From the NCBI GenBank assembly GCA_964348225.1, contig CAYGBM010000026.1, forward strand, positions 1 to 18,833: 18,833 nucleotides of DNA, in the 5' to 3' direction. The notes beneath the pieces are model-generated. The model was not told where the DNA came from. It worked only from the letters and a program-made list of their open reading frames with translations, and ran no database searches. Source of the DNA: CAYGBM01 sp964348225 (lineage in GTDB: Bacteria > Patescibacteriota > Minisyncoccia > Minisyncoccales > CG1-02-41-26). This document shows positions 11,923 through 18,833 of the stretch, piece after piece (positions within the stretch are counted from its first letter, which is position 1; every line of letters begins with the position of its first letter). A program made the translations under genes and the position numbers.

Positions 11923-12342
11923 ATGGAAGAAAAACAAATGCCAAAAATAGGTGTTGGGGTGATTATAATGAAGGGCAATAAGATTCTGCTTGGAAAAAGA
12001 AAAAATGCCCATGGTGAGGGCTGTTGGTCGCCACCAGGAGGGCATTTGGAGTTTAATGAAAGCATTGAAGATTGCGCCAGGAGAGAAGCAATGGAGGAAA
12101 CTGGAATTCAGATTAAAGAAATAAAACTGGCGCCATTCACTAATGATATTTTTCAAAACGAGGGTAAACACTATGTTACAGCTTTTGTCTCAGCAAAATA
12201 TGATTCAGGTGAGGTTAAATTAACGGAACCTGAAAGGTGGGAAGAATGGGCATGGTTTGACTGGGACAATCTTCCACAGCCCCTTTTTCTGCCCGTGCAA
12301 AATCTGCTGAAGCAAAACTATAATCCTTTTCAAGATATTTAA
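11923..12342 (+). CDS. Nudix hydrolase (MutT-like)
   Basis: The 139-aa protein is a single Nudix domain. LLGKRKNAHGEGCWSPPGG leads into the Nudix box GGHLEFNES, then REAMEETGIQI, with the box at about residues 42-64. The GCWSPPGGHLE-NES pattern is typical of small nucleotide-pool hydrolases such as dihydroneopterin- or 8-oxo-dGTP-like members; the substrate is not decided. It ends with the usual WAWFDWDNLPQPLFLP strand-helix segment. ATG 11923 is used; an in-frame ATG at 11938 would also fit. It is eight bases upstream of the GreA-like gene and likely co-transcribed. Confidence 0.88.
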   Translation: MEEKQMPKIGVGVIIMKGNKILLGKRKNAHGEGCWSPPGGHLEFNESIEDCARREAMEETGIQIKEIKLAPFTNDIFQNEGKHYVTAFVSAKYDSGEVKLTEPERWEEWAWFDWDNLPQPLFLPVQNLLKQNYNPFQDI

Positions 12343-12350
12343 CTTAAAAT

Positions 12351-12827
12351 ATGGACAAGAATGAGGTTGTACAATTAGGAATAAAAGAATTGGAAATGAG
12401 GTTGGATAATTTAGAAAAAACTATTGAAGGAGAGGATAAAAAGAGGAAGGAAGCGCCAAGTGCGATGGAATCTTGGTCAGATAATACTAGGTTTGAAAAA
12501 GAAATGCTTATTGGCAAATTGGAAGAAGAAAAATCAAAAATAAAAAGACATATTGCTTTTTTGCAAAATTTAAGTTCAACCCCTAAAACCAAGGTGGAGG
12601 AGGGGGCGTTGATAGAGGTTAAAAACCCTGAAACAAGTCGGATACAATTTTACTTTGTTTCTATTTTTGCTGGCTTGGAAATAAAGATAGATGATGATAG
12701 GGAAGTGCTTTTTATTTCTAAAAACTCTCCTTTATTAAATTTTTTGCTGAACAAAGAGGAAGGAAATGAATTTAAGGTAGAAATTGACACCACAGCCCAG
12801 AAATTAAAGATATTATCAATTAAGTAA
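12351..12827 (+). CDS. GreA/GreB-like transcript-cleavage or RNA-polymerase-binding factor
   Basis: The 158-aa protein has a charged N-terminal helical hairpin (about residues 1-75: IKELEMRLDNLEKTIEG, then FEKEMLIGKLEEEKSKIKRHIAFL). It ends in a GreA/GreB-type globular domain: GALIEVKNPET, then VLFISKNSPLLNFLLNKEEGNEFKVE, which matches the SPLGKALLGKKVGDEV region of Gre factors. Such proteins reach RNA polymerase through the secondary channel; Gre factors have two acidic residues at the hairpin tip. The tip here may be the EGEDKKRKEAPSAMESW segment, but its catalytic competence is uncertain. A canonical hairpin terminator follows. Confidence 0.72.
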   Translation: MDKNEVVQLGIKELEMRLDNLEKTIEGEDKKRKEAPSAMESWSDNTRFEKEMLIGKLEEEKSKIKRHIAFLQNLSSTPKTKVEEGALIEVKNPETSRIQFYFVSIFAGLEIKIDDDREVLFISKNSPLLNFLLNKEEGNEFKVEIDTTAQKLKILSIK

Positions 12828-12851
12828 AAAACAATCGGGACTATAACCAAG

Positions 12852-12882
12852 GAACCCAGCAGAAGCTGGGTTCTTGCTCTTT
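12852..12882 (+). terminator. Terminator of the Nudix/GreA-like unit
   Basis: GAACCCAGC (12852-12860) pairs perfectly with GCTGGGTTC (12865-12873) around AGAA, followed by TTGCTCTTT. Confidence 0.85.
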
Positions 12883-12903
12883 AGAAGTTAATGGGTATTC
12901 AGC

Positions 12904-12932
12904 TTGACCGATTGCAAGGCAACGATTAAAAT
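12904..12932 (+). promoter_or_regulatory. Promoter giving a probably leaderless PrsW-like mRNA
   Basis: TTGACC (12904-12909) and TAAAAT (12927-12932) are 17 bases apart. Transcription would start around 12939-12941, which is the ATG itself. Confidence 0.6.
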
Positions 12933-12940
12933 AGAATAAT

Positions 12941-13840
12941 ATGAGTTTGTCGTTTCTGTCTTATTTGTTTTTTATTTTTGCTAGCTTATTTTTTGTTGGA
13001 GCTTATGGGCTCTTTTTTTATTTTTACTCACCCAAGAAAACCACGCCCAAGAAGATTCTTTTGGGTGCTCTTTTTTTTGGCGCAGCTTCAGCGCTTTTGG
13101 CTGCTTTGTTTGAAAAGCTTTTTATCCAGTCGTTTAACATTGATTTGCCTTTTTTAACAAGTGCCTTTAAGATTTTACATGCTAAAGATATTATCGCTCC
13201 TTTGTTGTTTTCTTTCTTTTTTGTTGCTGTTATTGAAGAGATAATCAAGTTAATTGTCTTGGAGAATTACCTGAAATTAAAAAAGGTTAACCAGGTGATT
13301 GATGGTATGAAAATAGGGGTTTGGCTAGGGCTGGGTTTCGCTTTCATTGAAAACTTTATTTATTTCTCTAATTTCTCCTCTCAGGTCCCCTCTATTTTTG
13401 GCTCTGCTTTTCTAAGTTTTATTTTGCTGAGAGGAATATTTGCCACTTTAGCTCAAGTGATTTATGGCGTGATTATGGGATATTTCTTGAGTTTGGCAAA
13501 ATTCAATAGGCTCTTTCAGTTTTATTTTGTCAAAAAGGCATTTATCATCTGTTTGATTTCTCATGGGTTTTTTAATTTCTTTTTAATTATTGGCTGGCCG
13601 CTTTATTCTTTAATCATTTTAGTTTTACTTTCAGGGACTGTACTTTTCTGGTATAACTCAAGAAAGAACCTGGAAAGCTATTATCACAGAAGGGTTTTTA
13701 TGATTCCTCATTTTCTGCCAGAAAGAAGGGAATTGGAGACTTTATCAACCAAAGAAAATGCTCCAGATACTTTTTTCAGGCAGCTATTAGGTAGATTTCC
13801 TCCAAGAGAAATTAAAAAAGACAAGAAAAAGAAAGGGTAG
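12941..13840 (+). CDS. PrsW-family intramembrane protease
   Basis: The 299-aa polytopic membrane protein has about seven hydrophobic helices and the PrsW/CPBP-like motifs. E99-E100 lie in AVIEEIIK, E137 in GFAFIENFIYF after DGMKIGVWLGLG, and H208 in ISHGFFNFF. PrsW-type proteases cut membrane-bound substrates, for example anti-sigma factors in Bacillus. The substrate here is unknown, though the membrane-anchored proteins encoded next to it are candidates. The C-terminal 60 residues are basic and cytosolic. No Shine-Dalgarno precedes the ATG, and the predicted promoter puts the transcript start at or beside it. Confidence 0.8.
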   Translation: MSLSFLSYLFFIFASLFFVGAYGLFFYFYSPKKTTPKKILLGALFFGAASALLAALFEKLFIQSFNIDLPFLTSAFKILHAKDIIAPLLFSFFFVAVIEEIIKLIVLENYLKLKKVNQVIDGMKIGVWLGLGFAFIENFIYFSNFSSQVPSIFGSAFLSFILLRGIFATLAQVIYGVIMGYFLSLAKFNRLFQFYFVKKAFIICLISHGFFNFFLIIGWPLYSLIILVLLSGTVLFWYNSRKNLESYYHRRVFMIPHFLPERRELETLSTKENAPDTFFRQLLGRFPPREIKKDKKKKG

Positions 13841-13939
13841 CTGGGGAGAAATTTTACCTCTAGTATTTTAATTACTCTTTGCTAAAATAAAATAACAAAA
13901 GGTCTAATAATTAATAAAATCTATTAACTAATAAAAACC

Positions 13940-16384
13940 ATGCAAATTAATAATAAAAATACAAATAATAATATGCAGCCAAAGAATAAGAAAAAAATCA
14001 GTGCTGGCATAGGTATACTTATTATCGTTCTTGTATTTGCTGGTGTTCTAATAAGCGCATATGGCTCTGAGTTGTTGACTTTTATGGGGTTGAAAAAAGA
14101 ACTCCCAAAAGAGGAACCATCAAAGGTGAAAGAGCTGCCCATTGCTCTAACAGCTGAAGCCTATTTGCCAGAAAGCTTTGCTGATGTTGAAGAGAGTTAT
14201 TTTCGGACTGATGAGCTGTTAATTAAAGTGAAAAAAGAAGTTAAAGACAAGGTGAAAGATAAAAAGCCTAAAGATACAGGACTTGCTTCTTTAAATGCTT
14301 TAAATCAAAAATATAAAGCAAGAAAGTTTGAAAGAATCGTCAGCCCAGGGCCAAATTCAAACCCAAATGCCGATATATACCAATGGTATAAAGTAACTTT
14401 TGAAGGACCCAACGACATTGTTTCAGCCCAACAAAACCCTCAGACCAGAAAGTTTGTTTCCAAGTATCCCCAAGCCAAAAAACTTCAGAATATTATGAAT
14501 GAGTTCCTGAAAGGCCCGAATATTGAGGCTGCAGAGCCTAATTACTTGCTTTCAATAGTGGAGGTGCCCAACGACCCTCAATATGCCTCTGGCCTTTGGG
14601 GTATGCACAAAATAGCAGCAGAACAAGCTTGGGATATAAGTACTGGTTCTGGTGATGTAATAGTGACAGTTATTGATACAGGGCTTAATAGAAACCACGA
14701 AGATTTAGCTGCCAATGCCTGGGTTAACGGAGGAGAAATTCCTGACAATGGAATAGACGATGACAGCAATGGCTTTATTGACGATTACCATGGCTGGGAT
14801 TTTTACCATATGGAAAACGAGCCCATGGATGACCATGGCCATGGCAGCCATTGCGCTGGCACCATTGGGGCTGTTGGCAACAATGGCATTGGTGTTGTTG
14901 GGATAAACTGGAACGTGAAAATAATGCCCTTAAAAGACTTTAACAGCTATGGCTCTGGTTCAACGCTAGGGGCGATATGGTCGATACAATATACCACAAT
15001 GATGAAACAGAATGGCATTCCAATAGCTGCAATAAGCGCCAGCTGGGGCAGTAAAAGCTACTCCCAATCTATGAAAGATGCTATACTTGAAGCTCACGAA
15101 GCTGGCATATTGTTTGTGGGGGCAGCGGGTAACTACAGCAGAAATAACGATGTCGCCCCGTTCTATCCTGCAAGCTATGATTTACCAAACATAATATCGG
15201 TTGCTGCATCAGACAGCAACGATAATTTGGCAAGCTTTTCCTGTTATGGTCCAACATCAGTTGATCTTGCAGCGCCTGGGGTAAGTATACAAAGCACAAT
15301 TCTGGGGAACGGATATTCATACTGGAACGGCACCTCAATGGCTACTCCCCATGTAGCTGGCACAGCAGCCCTTATGAGAGCTGCTTTTCCTGGGCTCAGC
15401 CACCTTGATATAAAGAACAATATCTTAGATGGAGTAGATGAAGTAGCGGTTTTTGCCGGAAAACTGCTGACTGAAGGCAGGCTAAATGTTTACAAGGCAC
15501 TGGGTGGAACTGTAACAAGCACGCCTGATACTCAACCACCGAGCGCTCCACAGAATCTTACAGCTACAGCCATCGGTCCCAGCCAGGTTAACCTTTCTTG
15601 GGCAGCCAGCACAGATAATGTTGGAGTGGCAGGTTATAATATTTACCGAGAAAGCAGTTATTTAGCTAGCACCGGAGCTAACAATTATACTGACAATAGT
15701 GTGTCTCCAGCCACCACCTATGAATATTATGCTAAAGCCTATGATTTAGCTGGCAATTACTCTGACCCCTCCAATACTTCCTCTGTTACCACTCCCTCTG
15801 AACCATCAACCGATAATACCCCGCCAGAAACCAGTATTGCCTCACCCCAAGATGGAGAAACTGTTTTCGGAACTGTTAATGTCCAAGTGTCAGCTAGTGA
15901 TAATGTAGGGGTTGATAGGGTAGAGCTCTATGTTGATGGCGTTCTCTTTGGCACTGACAACACCTATCCCTATAACTTCTCTTGGGATACCACCCAAGAA
16001 AGCAATGGCCAGCACGACTTACAGTCAAAGGCCTATGACACCTCTGAAAACAATGTCTCTTCAGCAATAGTTGTAGTAACAGTAAATAATGTCGGTGATA
16101 CTACACCACCAGATATCACTATCTCAAGTCCTAAAGACGGGGCGAGTCTGCCAAGTAAAGGAGTGGTTAAAGTACAAGCTCAAGCAAGCGACCCCAGTGG
16201 AATACAAAGAATTAGAATTAAGATTGAAGGCATTACAATTAAGAACTGCTGGGATACTACTACCTGCCGATATTCCTGGAATATGAAGAAAGTACCTGCT
16301 GGCACTTACACTATCACGGTGGAAGCTACTGATAAGAAGAACAATCTCGGAATCAAGTCAATTACTGTTGATAAAGCGAAGTGA
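13940..16384 (+). CDS. Membrane-anchored subtilisin-like (S8) protease with FN3/Ig-like repeats
   Basis: The 814-aa protein has a basic cytosolic start and one TM segment (about residues 21-41). A region to about 215 includes a propeptide-like PNADIYQWYKVTF. The peptidase S8 domain spans about 220-510: D246 in VIDTG, H301 in HGSHCAG, oxyanion N398 in AAGNYS and S466 in GTSMATPHVAG. All catalytic residues are present. Then come one fibronectin-III domain (about 530-620: PPSAPQNLTAT, VNLSWAASTDNVGVAGYNIYR) and two Ig-like repeats starting TPPETSIASP (about 627) and TPPDITISSP (about 725). It should sit outside the cell, held by the N-terminal helix, and digest surface or external proteins. The stop overlaps an 8-bp tandem repeat. 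Confidence 0.9.
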   Translation: MQINNKNTNNNMQPKNKKKISAGIGILIIVLVFAGVLISAYGSELLTFMGLKKELPKEEPSKVKELPIALTAEAYLPESFADVEESYFRTDELLIKVKKEVKDKVKDKKPKDTGLASLNALNQKYKARKFERIVSPGPNSNPNADIYQWYKVTFEGPNDIVSAQQNPQTRKFVSKYPQAKKLQNIMNEFLKGPNIEAAEPNYLLSIVEVPNDPQYASGLWGMHKIAAEQAWDISTGSGDVIVTVIDTGLNRNHEDLAANAWVNGGEIPDNGIDDDSNGFIDDYHGWDFYHMENEPMDDHGHGSHCAGTIGAVGNNGIGVVGINWNVKIMPLKDFNSYGSGSTLGAIWSIQYTTMMKQNGIPIAAISASWGSKSYSQSMKDAILEAHEAGILFVGAAGNYSRNNDVAPFYPASYDLPNIISVAASDSNDNLASFSCYGPTSVDLAAPGVSIQSTILGNGYSYWNGTSMATPHVAGTAALMRAAFPGLSHLDIKNNILDGVDEVAVFAGKLLTEGRLNVYKALGGTVTSTPDTQPPSAPQNLTATAIGPSQVNLSWAASTDNVGVAGYNIYRESSYLASTGANNYTDNSVSPATTYEYYAKAYDLAGNYSDPSNTSSVTTPSEPSTDNTPPETSIASPQDGETVFGTVNVQVSASDNVGVDRVELYVDGVLFGTDNTYPYNFSWDTTQESNGQHDLQSKAYDTSENNVSSAIVVVTVNNVGDTTPPDITISSPKDGASLPSKGVVKVQAQASDPSGIQRIRIKIEGITIKNCWDTTTCRYSWNMKKVPAGTYTITVEATDKKNNLGIKSITVDKAK

Positions 16385-16412
16385 TTAAGTGATTGAGTGA
16401 CTGAGTGATTTT
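16381..16412 (+). repeat. 8-bp tandem repeat at the protease stop codon
   Basis: Four units (GTGATTAA, GTGATTGA, GTGACTGA, GTGATTTT) run from 16381 to 16412. The first contains the protease stop. Because the unit is 8 bp, TGA/TAA stops fall in successive frames. Confidence 0.7.
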
Positions 16413-16423
16413 GGTCGGATTAT

Positions 16424-16457
16424 AAACAAAACTTCCCCTTGAGAGGAAGTTTTGTTT
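16424..16457. terminator. Strong bidirectional-looking terminator
   Basis: AAACAAAACTTCC (16424-16436) pairs perfectly with GGAAGTTTTGTTT (16445-16457) over an 8-base loop. The A-rich and T-rich outer arms give a U-tract in both directions. It ends the protease transcript. Confidence 0.85.
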
Positions 16458-16466
16458 TGCCCTGTG

Positions 16467-16495
16467 TTGAATATTACTAAATCTCTGTTTATAAT
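16467..16495 (+). promoter_or_regulatory. Promoter for the Gmad2 protein
   Basis: TTGAAT (16467-16472) and TATAAT (16490-16495) are 17 bases apart, 41 bases before the ATG at 16537. Confidence 0.65.
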
Positions 16496-16536
16496 ACAGA
16501 TATCTAGCAAATCAAAGGTCTAAGAATTTAAAAAAT

Positions 16537-17271
16537 ATGCTTAAAAAAGTAATTGCAATAATTATTGTGCTGGTTGTTGTTGGGGGAGCGGGTTGGTGGT
16601 TGTATAAAACATCATCTGAGCCAACAGGGCCGGGTACAGAGGGAAGCAAAGAGTGTGTCAGCGACAGCGACTGTGTGGTTTTTGGTGAAACAGGGGATTG
16701 CAACTGCGGCTGCTATAATAAGGATAATCTTCCATCGGACACGGGCGGTGAATGCTTTTGCCAAGCACCAACTTCGTGCAAGTGCGTTAATGCTCAATGC
16801 GAAGGAGTTTTTGAAGAAGAACCAGAGGAGATAACAAGCTTTGAAGAATGCGTTGCTAAAGGCTACGATGTGATGGAATCTTATCCGCGTAAATGCAGAA
16901 CGTCAGCAGGTGAAACATTTATTGAAGATATAGGGAATGTAGCTGAAAAAATAGACTTAATAAGAATAGATACTCCACGACCCAATGACTTAGTAGAAAG
17001 CCCCCTCTTGATTGAGGGTGAAGCCAGAGGCACTTGGTTTTTTGAAGGGGATTTTCCAGTAGAGCTTTTGGATGGAAATGGCAATGTAATAGCAACAGCT
17101 ATTGCCAGAGCTGAAGGAGAATGGATGACTGAAGACTTCGTAGCTTTTAAAGCAGAGATTGAGTTTGAGATGCCAGAAACAAACAAGGGGAATCTCATTC
17201 TGAAAAAAGACAATCCTTCTGACCTTAGGGAGCTTGATGATGAACTACGGGTGCCGGTTCGCTTTAAGTAA
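16537..17271 (+). CDS. Membrane-anchored Cys-rich protein with Gmad2 domain
   Basis: The 244-aa protein has one N-terminal TM helix (residues 5-23, ending GGAGWWLYK) with the rest outside. Residues 35-88 carry about twelve cysteines in closely spaced pairs (CVSDSDC, CNCGC, CFC, CKC), so a disulfide-knotted module is likely. A second short motif, SFEECVAKGYDVMESYPRKC, is common in CPR surface proteins by my recollection. From about residue 142 the chain is a Gmad2-type Ig-like domain: RIDTPRPNDLVESPLLIEGEARGTWFFEGDFP. Gmad2 domains occur in secreted or sporulation proteins and their ligand is unknown. It is separated from the protease by a strong terminator and has its own promoter. Confidence 0.82.
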   Translation: MLKKVIAIIIVLVVVGGAGWWLYKTSSEPTGPGTEGSKECVSDSDCVVFGETGDCNCGCYNKDNLPSDTGGECFCQAPTSCKCVNAQCEGVFEEEPEEITSFEECVAKGYDVMESYPRKCRTSAGETFIEDIGNVAEKIDLIRIDTPRPNDLVESPLLIEGEARGTWFFEGDFPVELLDGNGNVIATAIARAEGEWMTEDFVAFKAEIEFEMPETNKGNLILKKDNPSDLRELDDELRVPVRFK

Positions 17272-17306
17272 AGTTGGAAATTAAACAAGGTTAGAGTAAT
17301 GGATTT

Positions 17307-18737
17307 ATGGGAAAAGCTTCTATGAGAATTAAATCTTTTGTTTTGAAAGGGGATTTTTGGATTTGTTTGGGCTTGGTGCTTATAACCTTGGTTGTATTTC
17401 TGCAAACAGCCAATTTTGGTTTTGCTGGCGTGGATGATTACAACTATCTTGTTAAGAATGAAAATGTTTCAACAGGATTGTCTATAAAAAATGTAAAATG
17501 GGCATTCAGCTCAGTGGGGTATGTTGGCAATTGGTATCCCTTAACCTGGATTTCCTATATGGTTGACATTGAGTTATTCGGGCTGAACAGTGGTGCCCAT
17601 CACGTTGTTAACTTTATTATCCATGTTTGCAGCGTTCTTTTACTTTATTTGCTTTTGCGCTGGATAACGGGCGGGCGATGGCAAAGCGCTTTTGTAGCGG
17701 CTATCTTTGCCATACACCCCTTAAGAGCTGAATCTGTGGCTTTTATTGCAGAAAGAAAGGATGTTTTAAGCACCTTTTTCTTTTTAGCAGCTATTGCAGC
17801 TTATGTTAAATATGTAAAAAATTCAAAGTTTAAAAATTATCTGTTAATAATAGTCTTTTTCGTGCTTGGCGCTTTGTCAAAAGCTATGGTTATAACGTTG
17901 CCTTTTGTGCTGCTTTTGCTTGACCATTGGCCATTGAAAAGGGTGCAAAAGGTAAAAAGTCTCTGGACACGATACAAAAAGTTAATTTGGGAAAAAGTTC
18001 CTTTGTTTTTCGTCTCAGTTGTTTTGGCTTTTATAACAGCAGCAGCTGCAGAAAAAGCAACTACCTCTTTTGAATCTCTGCCTCTTCTGTTGCGCTTGAA
18101 AACCGCTATATTTGCTTACGGAAAATATATTATTATGATGATTTGGCCAAGAAACTTAGGCTTTCTTGCCAGTCCGGTCCTCAGCAATATTGCAGCAACC
18201 TATGTTTTCAGATTTGGTTTATTATTGGCAGCAATTACCATCTTTGCTTTTATTTATGCCAAAAAACATCCCTATCTTTTAGTTGGCTGGCTGTGGTTTT
18301 TGGGAACATTAGTGCCAGTAATCGGACTTGTGCGGGTGGGCTCTGAAATGATAGCTGACCGCTTCACCTATATACCTCAAATTGGCTTTCTAATAATGGT
18401 TGTTTGGGGAATTGGCTATTTGATAAAATTTGCTAAAATTCCAAAGATAGCAGTAATTGCAACAGCAATCATTGTTCTAGCTTTGTTTACAATAGCAGGA
18501 TTCTTGCAAGTAGGATATTGGAAAGATCCTATTACACTTTTTGAACACACCGTTAAGATTAACCCTAACGCGGGTGTAGCCCATATCGCTTTATGCACGG
18601 CCTTTGCTGAACAAAAACAGTATGAGAAAGCCCTGCCTTACTGCGACCGGGCAGTAGAACTTGTGCCAGATCACCCCTTGGCTCGAGAAAACAGAAACAC
18701 GCTAAGGATTTTTTTAGGCAAGCCAATAGAGCCCTAA
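17307..18737 (+). CDS. GT-C-like polytopic membrane protein with C-terminal TPR
   Basis: The 476-aa protein has about ten TM helices followed by a short cytosolic or external tail. Marks of GT-C/TMTC-like proteins are an acidic pair, D43-D44 in GVDDYNYLVKNENV, NWYPLTWISYMVD, LFGLNSGAHHVVNFIIH, IFAIHPLRAESVAFIAERKDVLS, and LSKAMVITLPFVLLLLDHWPLK. This order is typical of DUF1736-type proteins that use a lipid-linked sugar to glycosylate proteins. The C-terminus has about one and a half TPR units (AHIALCTAFAEQKQYEKALPYCDRAVELVPDHP). A role in modifying envelope proteins is plausible but not shown. ATG 17307 is used; 17322 is an alternative. It follows the Gmad2 gene by 35 bases. Confidence 0.78.
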   Translation: MGKASMRIKSFVLKGDFWICLGLVLITLVVFLQTANFGFAGVDDYNYLVKNENVSTGLSIKNVKWAFSSVGYVGNWYPLTWISYMVDIELFGLNSGAHHVVNFIIHVCSVLLLYLLLRWITGGRWQSAFVAAIFAIHPLRAESVAFIAERKDVLSTFFFLAAIAAYVKYVKNSKFKNYLLIIVFFVLGALSKAMVITLPFVLLLLDHWPLKRVQKVKSLWTRYKKLIWEKVPLFFVSVVLAFITAAAAEKATTSFESLPLLLRLKTAIFAYGKYIIMMIWPRNLGFLASPVLSNIAATYVFRFGLLLAAITIFAFIYAKKHPYLLVGWLWFLGTLVPVIGLVRVGSEMIADRFTYIPQIGFLIMVVWGIGYLIKFAKIPKIAVIATAIIVLALFTIAGFLQVGYWKDPITLFEHTVKINPNAGVAHIALCTAFAEQKQYEKALPYCDRAVELVPDHPLARENRNTLRIFLGKPIEP

Positions 18738-18754
18738 GCCAAAGAAAAGAAACG

Positions 18755-18808
18755 ATGTCAAAATATATAGTTAAAGGTCGGAGGAATCTCTCTAAATTTT
18801 TATCGTAA
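18755..18808 (+). pseudogene. MurA-N-terminus-like mini-ORF (gene fragment or leader)
   Basis: This 17-residue frame, MSKYIVKGRRNLSKFLS, resembles the first residues of UDP-N-acetylglucosamine 1-carboxyvinyltransferase (typically M-S-K-[YF]-I-[IV]-x-G-G-x-K-L-S-G). It then ends in TAA. The next ATG (18816) is seven bases after the stop. This echoes the truncated helicase starts at the beginning of the window. The match is short and drawn from memory. Confidence 0.4.
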
Positions 18809-18815
18809 TAAAAAT

Positions 18816-18833
18816 ATGTCTGGAAGAACTGTT
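18816..18833 (+). CDS. Possible start of a gene running off the window
   Basis: An ATG at 18816 opens a frame beginning MSGRTV that is still open at the window edge. Only six codons are visible, so nothing can be said about the product. It has no Shine-Dalgarno and follows the mini-ORF stop by seven bases. Confidence 0.3.

Noticed and set aside
16881..17405. 174-aa - strand frame across the Gmad2 gene end
   Set aside because: It is Ser/Lys-rich low-complexity sequence crossing two real + strand genes.
1..18833. Recoded UGA (as in Gracilibacteria/Absconditabacteria)
   Set aside because: UGA ends several genes here, and no real gene needs read-through of UGA to be complete.
1..18833. tRNA or rRNA genes
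   Set aside because: No cloverleaf with a GTTCRA-type T-arm or rRNA-like stretch was recognised on either strand; a covariance-model scan would be needed to be sure.

Overview
The window reads as an AT-rich chromosomal segment of a Candidate Phyla Radiation (Patescibacteria, probably Parcubacteria-like) bacterium. This is inferred from the gene mix: a stand-alone GMP synthetase ATPase domain, an archaeal-type UMP kinase, an EIEYEAT-type CYTH protein, a PrsW-like protease, an anchored S8 protease with Ig-like repeats, and a Gmad2 lipid-side protein. Most genes lack Shine-Dalgarno sites and proteins are short. UGA is used as an ordinary stop. Almost everything is on the + strand; only 6965-7297 is on the - strand.

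Region 1 (1-3591) is a cassette-like array. A ~50-bp direct repeat occurs four times (24-73, 1063-1112, 2311-2359, 3296-3341). It separates a hypothetical gene plus a GrpB-family protein, two successive HExxH zincins, and a small helix-hairpin-helix protein. Each repeat contains an ATG and encodes MTQKEALEILKLG or a close variant. I recognise this as the usual start of CPR PIF1-like helicases, cut off before the P-loop. Each mini-ORF stops within a few bases of the next gene's start, so the repeat may be both a recombination scar or site and a translation-coupling leader.

Region 2 (3596-6902) is a housekeeping run: GMP synthetase ATPase subunit, Nudix hydrolase, membrane protein, DUF167 protein and transglutaminase-like protein. 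It is followed by a convergent Cys-rich orphan gene (6965-7297).

Region 3 (7402-10701) holds murI, a probable AbiE-type toxin-antitoxin pair, a UMP kinase, and a CYTH protein that appears to have lost its central part. The toxin-antitoxin pair lies exactly between two copies (38/41 identical) of the murI 3' end, so it looks like an inserted cassette. A perfect 13-bp inverted repeat sits directly beside the right-hand copy.

Region 4 (10760-12882) has a metallophosphoesterase with a near-perfect sigma70 promoter and its own terminator, a Nudix hydrolase and a GreA-like factor.

Region 5 (12904-18833) is an envelope module: PrsW-like protease (apparently leaderless mRNA), anchored subtilisin-like protease, Gmad2 protein, and a polytopic GT-C-like/TPR protein. 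The last bases hold a mini-ORF resembling the N-terminus of MurA, again placed just before another start codon.

The recurring theme is that severed ends of coding genes (helicase 5' end four times, murI 3' end, perhaps murA 5' end) lie at the junctions between genes. That is the main candidate for an undescribed system. No stretch over about 300 bases lacks a gene.
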